A model generated the notes under the pieces. That model saw only the letters and a list, made by a program, of their open reading frames with translations, ran no database searches and was not told the origin of the DNA. The position numbers were made by a program, and so were the translations under genes. 64,000 bases of DNA from Lewinellaceae bacterium SD302 (GTDB lineage Bacteria > Bacteroidota > Bacteroidia > Chitinophagales > Saprospiraceae). The DNA lies in contig PDLQ01000023.1 of NCBI GenBank assembly GCA_002591745.1, positions 31,050 to 95,049 on the forward strand, read 5' to 3'. Shown piece after piece: positions 1 to 9,216 of this stretch. Each line of letters begins with the position of its first letter. Positions within the stretch are counted from its first letter, which is position 1.

Positions 1-2009
1 TCTGGGCGCTGGCCTTACTGGCCGTCCCGATCATCATTCACCTGTTCTATTTCCGCCGGTTTCGGAAGGTCTACTTCAGCAACGTCAAGTTTCTCAAGGA
101 AGTAAAGGAAGAAACCAGTATGCGGAGCAGGCTTCGTAATCTGCTGGTACTTCTGGCACGCTGTCTGGCTCTGGCCGGCTTGGTCTTCGCCTTTGCCCAA
201 CCTTTTTTACCCGCTGAGAACCAGAATGTGCTCAGGGGCCGCAAGTCTGTGTCAGTTTACGTGGACAACAGTTTTAGTATGGGGGCGGAAAACGACCGCG
301 CACCTTTGCTGGAGGTAGCCAAAGACCGTGCCCGGGAAGTGATCAACGCTTATGGGGTGGAAGATCGTTTTCAATTACTGACCAATGAATTTGCGGGCCG
401 TCAACAACGGCTCCTGGGTAAGGAGGAAGTCTTGACGCTGATTGATGAGATCAAGGTCAGCCCCGCCTCCCGCAGTTTATCTCAGGCTCTGGATCGCCAG
501 ATCAATACTATGAATCAGGGCAGCGCCCCCAACCGCGTAGCTTACCAGATCTCTGATTTTCAACGCTCGGTGACTGACCTGAATGCCCCTGAAGACACCA
601 GTTTACAACTTAACCTGCTTCCGTTACAGGCTGTCCGCGAAAGAAACGTAAGCATCGATTCAGCCTGGTTCGAAGCCCCCATTCCGCAACTAAACCAGAA
701 TAATTTACTGCTGGTAAGGGTTCGTAACCATAGCGATGAAGACCTGGACAACATCCGCCTGAGCCTCCGCTACGACGGACAGACCAAGCCGGAAGGTATT
801 CTGAGCATCCCCGCTAACTCCTACGTTTTGGACAGTGTTTTCATCAACATATCCAAAGCCGGCGTTGGGAAAGCTGAACTTCAGATTACGGATTACCCTA
901 TCCAGTTCGATGATCGCTATTTCCTGACCTTCAACATCCTGGAAAAAGTAAAGGTATTGAACATCAACAATGGCAACCAGGACCGAAACTTAGCGGCTGC
1001 TCTACGTGGATTGAGTATTTTTGAAGCCGATTTCAGCAGCGACCGTCAACTAGATTACGGCAGCCTGGGCGAGCAGCAATTGATTATTCTCTCCCAACTA
1101 CCGGAAGTGAGCAGTGGCCTGGCCGCCAGACTGACCGAATACGTCCGCAACGGCGGTAATCTGCTGGTATTCCCACCCCGCGCGGCCAATCTGAACAGCT
1201 ACCGTAACTTCCTGAATAATTTTCCCGCCGATGAGTTAGGCACCTTTGACCAAAACGCCCGGGAGGTCGATTACATCAACACCTCGGAATTTGTTTTTAA
1301 AGATGTTTTCGATAATCGCCGCGCCGCTCTGCGCTTACCGACTACCCAGGGAAATTTTCCACTCAGCCGCTTCGGCAGCCGCCGCCAGGAAGCCTTACTG
1401 CGTTATCGAGATGGTAGCACCGCACTAGCAAAATATAATATAGATCAGGGTAACCTCTACCTTAGCGCCGCCCCGCTGGATAACGAACTGAGCAACCTAT
1501 CGCTGAATGCGGAGGTCTTCATCCCCATGCTCTATAAAATGGCCATCAGTACCGGCAAACGCCGTCCGGTGGCCTACACCATCGGCAACGATGAAGTGAT
1601 CGAAACACCTCGCCGCCAGGCTACCGCCGAGCTTGTCTATCGTCTGAGTGGTCCGGAAGGTGAATTTATACCCGGCCAGCGCATCATCGGTAATCGCATC
1701 TTTTTGAGCCTGGATAATCAGGTGCCAGCCGCCGGCTTCTACGATCTGCTGCTACAGGACGATGAAGCCAGCGACGCTTTTGCCTTTAATTACTCCCGCG
1801 ACGAGAGCCAACTCGACTACTATAGTCCCGACGAGCTACAGGAGTTGGTCGGCCAGCGCGTAAACCTCATCGAGGCGGACAATGAAGCAGCCTTTGCGGC
1901 CCAGATCGAGACGGGCAGCCAGGGTACGCCGCTGTGGCGATACGGAATCTGGGCGGCCTTACTTTTTCTGCTGGTGGAAGTGCTCCTCCTGCGGTTCTGG
2001 AAAACTTAG
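1..2009 (+). CDS. BatA-like membrane protein with VWA-like domain, 5' end outside window
   Basis: The reading frame is open from the first bases of the window, so the start codon lies upstream; the first internal ATG at 120 is not the start. The first visible residues form a membrane segment followed by an FRRFRKVYFSNVKFL-type stretch typical of the BatA/aerotolerance N-terminal domain. A second membrane helix follows, at about residues 45-65 of the visible part. Then comes a von Willebrand A-like domain with a metal-site motif DNSFSM. A third helix lies just before the C-terminus. In this family the soluble part faces the periplasm and the proteins work with MoxR ATPases and other Bat proteins in envelope stress; that role is family knowledge. 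The next gene on the strand is a DUF1573 protein with its own promoter. Confidence 0.85.
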   Translation, partial: WALALLAVPIIIHLFYFRRFRKVYFSNVKFLKEVKEETSMRSRLRNLLVLLARCLALAGLVFAFAQPFLPAENQNVLRGRKSVSVYVDNSFSMGAENDRAPLLEVAKDRAREVINAYGVEDRFQLLTNEFAGRQQRLLGKEEVLTLIDEIKVSPASRSLSQALDRQINTMNQGSAPNRVAYQISDFQRSVTDLNAPEDTSLQLNLLPLQAVRERNVSIDSAWFEAPIPQLNQNNLLLVRVRNHSDEDLDNIRLSLRYDGQTKPEGILSIPANSYVLDSVFINISKAGVGKAELQITDYPIQFDDRYFLTFNILEKVKVLNINNGNQDRNLAAALRGLSIFEADFSSDRQLDYGSLGEQQLIILSQLPEVSSGLAARLTEYVRNGGNLLVFPPRAANLNSYRNFLNNFPADELGTFDQNAREVDYINTSEFVFKDVFDNRRAALRLPTTQGNFPLSRFGSRRQEALLRYRDGSTALAKYNIDQGNLYLSAAPLDNELSNLSLNAEVFIPMLYKMAISTGKRRPVAYTIGNDEVIETPRRQATAELVYRLSGPEGEFIPGQRIIGNRIFLSLDNQVPAAGFYDLLLQDDEASDAFAFNYSRDESQLDYYSPDELQELVGQRVNLIEADNEAAFAAQIETGSQGTPLWRYGIWAALLFLLVEVLLLRFWKT

Positions 2010-2135
2010 AACTGGTTGATTTAGCGGATTGTAAGACTACTTTAACATTCAGAATGTACCCGAAGGCCGATCAATTGCGTCATAAGTATGGTTATCTTAG
2101 CGAAGCCCCCCATTAACTATTCGTTAACCGGTATT

Positions 2136-2168
2136 TTTGGCGGTCGGCGGCTAAATGGCTTATCTTTG
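2136..2168 (+). promoter_or_regulatory. Bacteroidota-type promoter of the DUF1573 gene
   Basis: TTTTG ends at 2139 and TATCTTTG lies at 2161-2168, separated by 21 bp. This matches TTG-N19..21-TAnnTTTG exactly and lies 25 bp upstream of the ATG at 2194. Confidence 0.7.
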
Positions 2169-2193
2169 TTATTGTAAATCATACAAATCTATT

Positions 2194-2679
2194 ATGCAGC
2201 GTACTTTAATTCTTGCGCTTCTGATCATTGGACTGGGACTCAACCTCAGCGCTCAGGAGCTTAGCACCACCCCAACGATCTCCACCGAAGCGGTGGAAGG
2301 CGGTCCGGTAATGGAAGTTGAAGCTATGGAAGTCGATTTCGGCACCATCGAGCAAGACTCCGATCCTATCCGTGTTTTCCGTATCACCAATACCGGCGAC
2401 GCCCCTCTATTGATTACAAATGCCCGCGGTTCCTGCGGTTGTACTACGCCACAGCGCGAGGATTGGAATACTCCAATCGGTATCGGTGAAACCCGTGAAC
2501 TGCGGGTTCGTTACGACACCCACCGCGTAGGTCCTTTCCGCAAGCGCGTCACCCTGACGCACAACGCCAGCGAAGATCCTACCGTTCTGACCATCAAAGG
2601 TAAAGTGAATGCCAAGGCTGCTGCTCCGGAAGCTGTTCCGTCCAGCGAGCAGGGTCTGTTCAACGGCGGCGAGAAGTAG
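2194..2679 (+). CDS. DUF1573 family secreted protein
   Basis: The protein has 161 residues from the ATG at 2194. A longer frame opens at 2155, but that start overlaps the -7 box, so 2194 is preferred. A signal peptide (MQRTLILALLIIGLGLNLSA) is followed by a linker. The DUF1573 domain then carries the hallmark FGTIEQDSDP and GSCGCTTP segments, with a Cys pair in CGC. DUF1573 is an immunoglobulin-like fold very common in exported Bacteroidota proteins; its molecular role is unknown. The protein is expected in the periplasm or at the outer membrane. It is transcribed alone, from its own promoter to a strong hairpin terminator. Confidence 0.88.
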   Translation: MQRTLILALLIIGLGLNLSAQELSTTPTISTEAVEGGPVMEVEAMEVDFGTIEQDSDPIRVFRITNTGDAPLLITNARGSCGCTTPQREDWNTPIGIGETRELRVRYDTHRVGPFRKRVTLTHNASEDPTVLTIKGKVNAKAAAPEAVPSSEQGLFNGGEK

Positions 2680-2700
2680 TTTTTCTCCTACGCCTCTATA

Positions 2701-2734
2701 AAAAGCCGATCGCCGTTAGCGATCGGCTTTTTTT
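2701..2734 (+). terminator. Rho-independent terminator after the DUF1573 gene
   Basis: A 13-bp perfect stem (2701-2713 with 2719-2731, core GCCGATCGC) has a 5-nt loop and is followed by a T run. It lies 21 bp after the stop codon. Confidence 0.9.
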
Positions 2735-3170
2735 GTGCCCGCGTAACAGGCGTATTATTCTGTCGTTCCTGGTAATAAAACAGCCCCCGCGCAAAGGCAC
2801 GGGGGCTTCTAACCCAAACAAATAAACACAAATTCTATAGCTCTCTGATTGATTCCGCAGGTTATGGTTTTAAGCTGAGAATACTCAGCTTCCTTCCACG
2901 GATAATCAGAGGAGAAATGTCTTCACGCAAAGAGGCTAGTGGCTTCTTTGCGATGTTTAATGATATATAACTGAGAAGTTGTTACGGTAGAATTTAAAAA
3001 AGTGATCCATCGAGATATATCAATGATTGCTAAATACACTTTAGTTTGTTGCCGTTCATTCTAAAATTAGTACCGTTCCCCTAGAAAAACAAATATTCAG
3101 GAAACATTTAACACTCAAATAAAATGTTGCAACAACTGTTGTTTTGACACATTCCAAATAGCCCTGAAGG
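2735..3170. other. Gene-free 436-bp interval with three further stem-loops
   Basis: No coding frame is supported here. Besides the candidate minus-strand terminator at 2782-2807 there are two clean hairpins. The first is 2872-2891: 8-bp stem AAGCTGAG/CTCAGCTT, loop AATA. The second is 2926-2952: 11-bp stem with one G-T pair, loop TAGTG. Bases 2960-3170 are AT-rich with nothing recognisable. Confidence 0.6.
2782..2807 (-). terminator. Candidate terminator hairpin, minus strand
   Basis: A GCCCCCG/CGGGGGC stem at 2783-2789 and 2800-2806 is followed on the minus strand by GTTTTATT. It could end transcription from the lipoprotein gene that stops at 3171, although it lies 360 bp beyond that stop. 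Confidence 0.45.
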
Positions 3171-3704
3171 TCAATCACCGTTAGTTAATCTAAGGTAATC
3201 GGCAATAGTTTCTCTTAAAGCCAATCGATAGGGGCTTTCGGCCGGGAGACAATCGGACACCGTGGCAGAAACATTGCGCCGGCAGATTTCATAGGATGCA
3301 GCCAACCGATCTGCGAACACTTTGACAGTAGCCAAATCGCCGACCTGTCCACTCTCAAAAAGCAGCATCTCTTCCTTTTCCACCCCGATGCGATAAAATA
3401 TGGCTTCTTCCGATTCAGCTAACTCCAACCAGCTAAGGTCGTTTAGCCAGTCGTCGACCAGTCGTAGTTTCCAGCCCACCGGTGCACCCTGAGCTTTCTT
3501 ATGCACGTAGGCGGTACGGTGTTCTACGTGATCGTCTGTGCTGGAGTAGCGGGAGGCTCTGATGTTCTTGAAATAAATACGGTCGGGCGCAATGACCTGG
3601 CGTGAGCCAACGGGCGCATCCGGTGTTTTTTTCGGGGGTGGCGAGCAAGCTTCAAACAGGGCGAATAGTAAAGTAACGAAGACTAACGTTTTGAAGTGAG
3701 CCAT
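3171..3704 (-). CDS. hypothetical lipoprotein
   Basis: The protein has 177 residues from the ATG at 3704; the frame can be read from a TTG at 3728, which is unlikely to be used. A hydrophobic signal segment ends in FEACSPPPKK, so Cys is the likely lipidation site, although the residues before it are only a fair lipobox. No domain is recognised. The mature part is mixed alpha/beta with several Cys residues near the C-terminus. It is divergent from the penicillin-acylase-type gene, with only 39 bp between start codons, so the two promoters must lie close together or inside the neighbouring coding ends. Confidence 0.7.
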   Translation of the reverse strand: MAHFKTLVFVTLLFALFEACSPPPKKTPDAPVGSRQVIAPDRIYFKNIRASRYSSTDDHVEHRTAYVHKKAQGAPVGWKLRLVDDWLNDLSWLELAESEEAIFYRIGVEKEEMLLFESGQVGDLATVKVFADRLAASYEICRRNVSATVSDCLPAESPYRLALRETIADYLRLTNGD

Positions 3705-3743
3705 GAAGTATTTTAAGTATTTTGCCAAAAAGAAAATAACCCG

Positions 3744-6233
3744 ATGCGCTGGATATTGTTGGCCCTGGCGGCCCTAACTTTCGGAGGCTGGTGTTGGCTG
3801 GGTAGTACCGCCGGCCCCTTTGGTCTTCCCGTCCCTGCCCTGGGCGAGTTTTATCACCCCAGTCGTGGTCTATGGCGCAATGCTACCGCTGGGTTGACTG
3901 GCCCACCTGAGGGAAAAATCAGCATTGATCATCCGCTGGCCGAAGGTCGGGTTTTTTACGACGAGCGCAACGTGCCCCATATTTTCACTGATGACATTCA
4001 CCAGGCCTTATTCCTGCAGGGCTACGTAACCGCCCGTGACCGCTTATGGCAGATGGACATCAGTACCCGCAGTACCGGGGGTGAGTTATCCGAAGTACTG
4101 GGAGAGCGTACCCTGGTTCGCGATCGACGTCAAATCCGCCACGGTTTCCGAGCCGCCGCCGAATTAGCGGTGGAAACCTGGAAAACCGATTTCCCCGAAG
4201 ATTACGCCCTCGTAAAAGCCTACTGCGCCGGTGTCAATGCCTATATTGATCAGCTAGCCCCCGAAGACTACCCGGTAGAGTATAAATTACTCGACCAAAA
4301 ACCCCGCAAGTGGTTACCCTACCACAGCGCCCTGATGCTAAAAGGGATGACCCAAAGCATGACGGATCGCAGCTCGGATGCCTCCTTTGCCCACGCGCTG
4401 GCAACATTGGGGCCGCAGAAATTTAAAGAACTCTACCCCCAGTGGAATCGTAAACAGACTCCGATCGTACCCAGTGGCACCAACTTCCAACTCCCCGCCG
4501 CTGAGCCAAGGCGTCGATCTCCACTGCCAAGCACTGCTACTTTGCCAGCCCAAAAGAATGACCTCTCCAACCAAGAAGAAAGTGTCATTGAACCAGACTT
4601 TTTCGACTACCGCTCTGGCAACGGCTCCAACAACTGGGCCATTGCCGGAAGCAAGAGTATCACCCGTCGCCCGATTTTGGCCGGTGACCCCCACCTCGGG
4701 CTGAGCCTGCCGAGTATCTGGTACGAGATCCAGCTGCATACTGGCGAGAGCAATTGTCGTGGCGTCAGTCTGCCCGGCCTCCCGATGATCGTGATCGGTT
4801 TTAACGAGAACATTGCCTGGAGCATGACCAACGGTAGTGAGGATGTAGTGGATTATTATCGCATGGCCTGGACTGACGAAAGTCATAGCAGCTATCGGAT
4901 CGGGCAAAAAATTATAGAAGCCACCGTTCGCCGTGACACCCTCAAAGTTAAAGGTGAGGCCCCGGAAATCATCGAAACCACCTGGACCGAGCGTGGTCCA
5001 ATTTCCGTAGTGGATGAGTCTTCCCCCTATTTCGGCCTGGCAAAGGACGCTATTTATCTTTACACCCAAACTGACCGGCCGGCCACCGAACTCACCACCA
5101 TGCGGCAGATGATGCAGGCAAAAGACCATAGTGACTTCAAAGTAGCATTGCGGTCATACTCGGAGCCAATTATGAATTTTGCCTACGCCGACAAACACGG
5201 TGACATCGCCATCCAGGCAAATGGATTTTGGCCAAACCGGGGAAAATCGCCCGCCATAGACAGCAATGGCGTGGTAAACTACGCTGGCTTAACGATTTCC
5301 GATGGCAGCAAAGAACAGCCAAACTGGAATAATTATCTTCCCTATCAACATCTGCCTCAGGTTTTAAATCCCCAGCGTGGCTTTGTCTCCAGTGCCAACC
5401 AGGAACCGACTGATGACAAATTTCCTTACCTCTACTATGGCAGTTTTCCCGACTGGCGTGGCCGCTACATCAACCGACGGCTGGCCCAGGGAAAACGACT
5501 TGGCAACGAAGAAATGAAGGAACTTCAGCTGGATGCCCACAGCATGTTGGCCGAGGAAATGCTACCGCTGTTGCTGGCCAGAATTAATCGGCGACAACTG
5601 ACCGACCAGGGACTACAGTGGTTCCAACTCCTGGCTGATTGGGATTATGCCTACGTCAAAGACAGCAAAGCTCCCGCTTTCTTCGAAGCCTGGCGCAAAA
5701 AATTCTACGAGTTGACCACCGACGAAATCAACCCCGAAGACGGCTTTCCCAGCTTTGCTTATTGGCGGCTGATCGAGCTATTACGCAGCCAGCCCCGTCA
5801 CGAACTCTTTGATATCCAAGCCACCGCCAGTAAAGAAACTGCGGCCATTATCACCCAGCGTGCTTTTGACGAATTACTGGAGCAAGACGCCGAACAGCCC
5901 ATCGGCAAATGGGTGGACGAGCGTGATAGTCAACTCCGGCACGTAGGCAGAATTCCCGGCTTCGGGGCGGGCATGCTCAATGCAGACGGCCACAACAGTA
6001 CGCCTAATGCCCTGAACGGCAGCCACGGCCCGAGTTGGCGAATGGTTGTCGAACTGGGCGAGCGGCCACGCGCCTGGGGTGTATTCCCCGGAGGTGCATC
6101 CGGCAATCCGGCCAGCCCGAATTTCGTAAGAGGAGTGGAAGAGTGGTCGCGCGGTCGTTATTTCGATCTGCCGCTTTACACCAGCCCACGGGAAGCATCC
6201 GTTAAGGCCTACTCTACCCTAATTTTTGAATAG
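3744..6233 (+). CDS. penicillin acylase family protein (Ntn-hydrolase, peptidase S45)
   Basis: This is an 829-residue precursor, the normal size for the S45 family. An N-terminal membrane or signal segment (about residues 1-20) is followed by the A-chain region with the conserved VPHIFTDD and QGYVTARDRLWQMD. A variable linker comes next, and then the autocatalytic site GNGSNNW, in which Ser295 would become the N-terminal nucleophile of the beta chain. The family hydrolyses amide bonds of acylated compounds such as acyl-homoserine lactones, N-acyl amino acids or beta-lactams; the substrate here cannot be told. It is expected in the periplasm. A small membrane-protein gene follows 9 bp after the stop, so the two are probably co-transcribed. 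Two copies of the dispersed 10-mer lie inside the gene, one in the linker just before the processing site. Confidence 0.93.
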   Translation: MRWILLALAALTFGGWCWLGSTAGPFGLPVPALGEFYHPSRGLWRNATAGLTGPPEGKISIDHPLAEGRVFYDERNVPHIFTDDIHQALFLQGYVTARDRLWQMDISTRSTGGELSEVLGERTLVRDRRQIRHGFRAAAELAVETWKTDFPEDYALVKAYCAGVNAYIDQLAPEDYPVEYKLLDQKPRKWLPYHSALMLKGMTQSMTDRSSDASFAHALATLGPQKFKELYPQWNRKQTPIVPSGTNFQLPAAEPRRRSPLPSTATLPAQKNDLSNQEESVIEPDFFDYRSGNGSNNWAIAGSKSITRRPILAGDPHLGLSLPSIWYEIQLHTGESNCRGVSLPGLPMIVIGFNENIAWSMTNGSEDVVDYYRMAWTDESHSSYRIGQKIIEATVRRDTLKVKGEAPEIIETTWTERGPISVVDESSPYFGLAKDAIYLYTQTDRPATELTTMRQMMQAKDHSDFKVALRSYSEPIMNFAYADKHGDIAIQANGFWPNRGKSPAIDSNGVVNYAGLTISDGSKEQPNWNNYLPYQHLPQVLNPQRGFVSSANQEPTDDKFPYLYYGSFPDWRGRYINRRLAQGKRLGNEEMKELQLDAHSMLAEEMLPLLLARINRRQLTDQGLQWFQLLADWDYAYVKDSKAPAFFEAWRKKFYELTTDEINPEDGFPSFAYWRLIELLRSQPRHELFDIQATASKETAAIITQRAFDELLEQDAEQPIGKWVDERDSQLRHVGRIPGFGAGMLNADGHNSTPNALNGSHGPSWRMVVELGERPRAWGVFPGGASGNPASPNFVRGVEEWSRGRYFDLPLYTSPREASVKAYSTLIFE
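4535..4544 (-). repeat. dispersed 10-mer CAAAGTAGCA, copy 1
   Basis: It lies inside the acylase gene, in the variable linker about 30 codons before the catalytic Ser. The flank on the motif strand reads GGGCTGG then GTGCTTGG. Confidence 0.8.
5138..5147 (+). repeat. dispersed 10-mer, copy 2
   Basis: It lies inside the acylase gene with GTGACTT as left flank and is read in frame as SDFKVAL. Confidence 0.75.
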
Positions 6234-6242
6234 CCACCGCTG

Positions 6243-6596
6243 ATGAATCGTTTCTTCTACCTAATCCTTCTTTTCGCCGCAGCCATCGGCAGTATTGCTT
6301 TCTCCCTACCCTGGTACGTGATCGGGTTACTGGCGATTGTAGCAGCCCTGCCTTTTCGTTTACGGCGGCGTTCGGGTTTCTGGTTTCCTTACATCGCTAC
6401 CCTATTCGTTTACGGCACCTACCTCACTTACGTACAGATTCGTAATGAAGGCATTATGGCTGACCGCATGGGCGAACTATTCCAGGTCGGCTCCGGCTGG
6501 ATCATGGTGATTATCGCAGCGGTTTGGGGGGCCTTTACAGCGGGGCTCGGGGGCTGGTTAGGGGTTTGTTTGCGGAAGGCGGTGATGGAGAAGTAG
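6243..6596 (+). CDS. small hypothetical membrane protein
   Basis: The protein has 117 residues with about four hydrophobic segments (near residues 5-20, 23-37, 49-64 and 84-107). A basic stretch RLRRR sits between the second and third. No family is recognised. It starts 9 bp after the acylase stop, which suggests co-transcription, and it may be an uncharacterised inner-membrane protein. Confidence 0.7.
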   Translation: MNRFFYLILLFAAAIGSIAFSLPWYVIGLLAIVAALPFRLRRRSGFWFPYIATLFVYGTYLTYVQIRNEGIMADRMGELFQVGSGWIMVIIAAVWGAFTAGLGGWLGVCLRKAVMEK

Positions 6597-6632
6597 GACT
6601 TGGTACCGCTATGCTAACGTGCTTCGCTAAGC

Positions 6633-6659
6633 GAAGTGCCTTCGGCGACTTCATTTTTT
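6633..6659 (+). terminator. candidate terminator
   Basis: A GAAGTGCC-TTC-GGCGACTTC hairpin with one bulged base is followed by ATTTTTTGG. It lies 37 bp after the small membrane-protein gene. Confidence 0.5.
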
Positions 6660-6727
6660 GGCATCGCCCCAAAAAACGAAGCAAAAAAAGTCTAGGACTT
6701 ACGCGCTGGCTTAACGCTCAAACCGCA

Positions 6728-6864
6728 CCGAAAAGGCTAAAATGAATAAACTTGCCTAATGATTTTCGCTTCGTCAAGAGCGTTTAAGTTGACCGACGTT
6801 TTTTATCTCCGAAAAAAAGCTTTTAGACCGCTCAAACAGTATTCATTTCTTAACGCCTTTTCGG
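6728..6864. repeat. imperfect inverted repeat, 21-25 bp arms
   Basis: CCGAAAAGGC...AATGAATA at 6728-6748 is matched by its reverse complement TATTCATT...GCCTTTTCGG at 6840-6864; the arms differ by a small insertion. The right arm is preceded by CGCTCAAACAGTATT, which is close to a segment of the 7011 and 29222 repeats. Confidence 0.65.
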
Positions 6865-7010
6865 CACGTTTTGAGCTACCAGCGCTAATGTCCGGTCCTC
6901 CAAAAACTTAATCGTTAGTGGTTGTTCTTATCCGCCCTTTAGGTTCGGAGCTCAAGTCTGCCGCTTTGAGCAGTTCTCACGCTCGACGAAAGCATTAGTT
7001 CGGAGCACCC

Positions 7011-7137
7011 GTTTTGAATACTGTCTGAGCGAAGCGAGTTTAGCTGCGCTGATCGTCCTTCGTCCTCAGAGTTATTCAAAACTAGGGTTTTTTGCTACTT
7101 TTTTTGCCAATGCAAAAAAGTAGGGCAAGAGCGGCAT
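7011..7137 (+). repeat. dispersed hairpin repeat, copy 1
   Basis: A 26-nt stretch at 7017-7042 is identical to the reverse complement of 29282-29307. After it come ACTAG, a T run with TGCTACTTTTT, a short loop, AAAAAGTAG and GAGCGGCAT, in the same order as in the second copy. Both halves can fold: TTTTGAATA with TATTCAAAA, and CTACTTTTTT with AAAAAAGTAG. Confidence 0.8.
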
Positions 7138-7335
7138 TCAAGAGCAGAAAATCACTTTGAGCAGCTCTTTTTTGCGCCAAAATACTGATCCAAGGCACAC
7201 GTTTAGGTGAGAAATTGCCAGTGCTTACCGCCTAAGCTTGGTTTAGCCGGTTGATGAGATTGCCGGTGCTTGCCGCATGGTAATCTCACCAACCAATATT
7301 TTTTGTTTCTTTAGGGGTCTAAACAAATACCACCA

Positions 7336-9132
7336 ATGGATAATACTTTACCGAACAACGGTAACATTTTCGGGCACAAGCCCGGTTTGTTCGTACTCTT
7401 CTTCACCGAAATGTGGGAGCGCTTCAGTTACTACGGCATGCGAGTGCTACTCGTGGTCTTCCTCGTAGAAGTCGCTTTTGATGACCAATGGAGCCGGGCT
7501 GACGCTTTAGCTCTTTACGGTATCTATACCGGTTTCGTTTATTTTACCCCGATGATCGGTGGTATCCTGGCTGATAAGAAGTTAGGCTATCGTAAAGCGG
7601 TACTTCTCGGCGCGTTGATTATGACCCTCGGCCATGCCTCCATGGCTATGGAAACCGAGATGACCTTTTACCTCGGCTTGTTACTGTTGATCATTGGTAA
7701 TGGTTTGTTCAAACCAAATATTTCATCCATTGTAGGTCAGCTCTACTCCAAGGAACCGGAACTAAAAGATGGTGCCTACACCATTTTCTACATGGGTATT
7801 AATGCGGGCGCTTTCCTGGGGATCGGCTTGTGTAGCTACTACGGCGAGCAGATCAGCTATTCCCTCGGCTTCGGTCTGGCGGGTATCTTCATGTTTGTTG
7901 GCTTGCTGCAATTTTACTTCTCACAGAACATTTTCGGCCGCATCGGCCTGGCTCCTTCTCACCCTGATTATCTCGATCCGGCTCAGGAAGCACCCGCAGA
8001 CACCGCCGTGGCTACCCACTACGAAGATCAGGTGATCGACGAACACATGGCTGCGGGCGGAGCGGAGAACCTGACCAACAACGACCAGCAACGCGCCTAC
8101 AAATGGGGCGGTATCGGACTGGCCATCGGCGCGGTTTTCTATTTCCTGATCTCTTACTTTGGGGCAGAGCAAGCTAACGCACTACAAACCTTCAGCCGGG
8201 AGCTAATGCCACCGATCATCATCGCATCTGTAATCGGCTTCATCGGTTGGATTGTTTCCGATCAGACGCTATCTAAAGTTGAAAAAGACCGTGTCTGGGT
8301 GATCGTTATCCTCAGTTTCTTCATTGTCTTCTTTTGGTGGGCCTTCGAGCAAGCCGGTGGTTCCATGACTATTTTTGCACTAGACTACACCGACCGTAGC
8401 CTCACCGGTTCAGAGGCCAATATGTTCCGCTGGGGTAACGCCATTCTGAACATCGTACCGATGGTGGTCCTTACCTGGGTGCTTTTCAAATTATTCCGGG
8501 TCACCTTCTCCCGTTTTTCTACCGGCAATACCCTCTTGGGCCTCGGCTTCGTAGGCGTTTGGGGCCTGATCGGCTACATGCTTTACCAGCAGTTTACTGC
8601 CGATAGCAATGAAGTACCAGCCGGTTGGTTCCAGATTTTCAACAGTCTGTTCATCATCTGTTTAGCCCCTACTTTCTCCAAGCTTTGGGCAAAAAATATA
8701 CCGGCGCTGCGGAGTGGCCCGATCAAATTTGCGTTGGGTCTGACTTTGTTGGGTCTCGGTTTCGCCATTCTGGCCTTCGGTGCAATGAGTATTCCAGACG
8801 GAGCAAAGACTGCCAGCGTGAGTATGTTCTGGCTAATCGCAGCTTACCTCTTCCATACCCTGGGTGAGCTTTGTATCTCGCCGGTGGGACTCAGCTACGT
8901 GTCCAAGTTAGCTCCGCTGCGCTTGGTAGGTCTGATGTTCGGTGTCTTTTTCGTCGCCAACTTCATCGCCAACTTTGCCGGTGGTCTTACGGGCTCCTAC
9001 ATTGAGCCCATTGCCGAAGAGATTGGTCTCAGTGGTTTCTTCCTGATCTTCGCCGCCGTACCGATCGGTGCAGCCATCGTATTGGTTTTGATCAATCCAT
9101 GGATGAAGAAAATGATGCACGGCATCGAATAG
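7336..9132 (+). CDS. POT/PTR-family proton-dependent peptide transporter
   Basis: This is a 598-residue protein with about 12-14 membrane helices. The family signature ExxERFxYYG is present near the N-terminus as EMWERFSYYG, followed by the conserved GGxLADxxLGxRK segment. POT proteins import di- and tripeptides with protons across the inner membrane. The length is at the upper end for bacteria because of a hydrophilic loop (about residues 215-255) carrying many acidic residues. It stands alone, between a long repeat-rich leader region and a strong bidirectional terminator. Confidence 0.95.
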   Translation: MDNTLPNNGNIFGHKPGLFVLFFTEMWERFSYYGMRVLLVVFLVEVAFDDQWSRADALALYGIYTGFVYFTPMIGGILADKKLGYRKAVLLGALIMTLGHASMAMETEMTFYLGLLLLIIGNGLFKPNISSIVGQLYSKEPELKDGAYTIFYMGINAGAFLGIGLCSYYGEQISYSLGFGLAGIFMFVGLLQFYFSQNIFGRIGLAPSHPDYLDPAQEAPADTAVATHYEDQVIDEHMAAGGAENLTNNDQQRAYKWGGIGLAIGAVFYFLISYFGAEQANALQTFSRELMPPIIIASVIGFIGWIVSDQTLSKVEKDRVWVIVILSFFIVFFWWAFEQAGGSMTIFALDYTDRSLTGSEANMFRWGNAILNIVPMVVLTWVLFKLFRVTFSRFSTGNTLLGLGFVGVWGLIGYMLYQQFTADSNEVPAGWFQIFNSLFIICLAPTFSKLWAKNIPALRSGPIKFALGLTLLGLGFAILAFGAMSIPDGAKTASVSMFWLIAAYLFHTLGELCISPVGLSYVSKLAPLRLVGLMFGVFFVANFIANFAGGLTGSYIEPIAEEIGLSGFFLIFAAVPIGAAIVLVLINPWMKKMMHGIE

Positions 9133-9152
9133 TGCCCGAGTAACATTCATAA

Positions 9153-9198
9153 AAATAACAAAGCGCGGATTTCCTCGGAAATCCGCGCTTTGTTATTT
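9153..9198. terminator. bidirectional terminator between convergent genes
   Basis: A 22-bp perfect stem (9153-9174 with 9177-9198, centre GATTTCC/GGAAATC) is flanked by A-rich and T-rich ends, so it can serve both the transporter and the minus-strand gene ending at 9217. Confidence 0.9.
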
Positions 9199-9216
9199 CA
9201 ATACGATTAGATAGTA

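Larger units (their letters stand above)
6597..7335. other. 739-bp non-coding interval full of inverted and dispersed repeats
   Basis: No convincing gene is present. The interval contains: a terminator-like hairpin at 6633-6659; a reversed, diverged piece resembling the hairpin repeat (TTTTTTGCTTCG-type, minus strand, about 6643-6720); an inverted repeat with arms 6728-6748 and 6840-6864; and a good copy of the hairpin repeat at 7011-7137. The last 60 bp before the transporter contain a weak TATTTTTTG at 7297-7305. Confidence 0.65.

Noticed and set aside
7277..7468. 63-codon frame overlapping the start of the POT transporter.
   Set aside because: It overlaps the conserved N-terminus of the transporter in another frame and has no features of its own.
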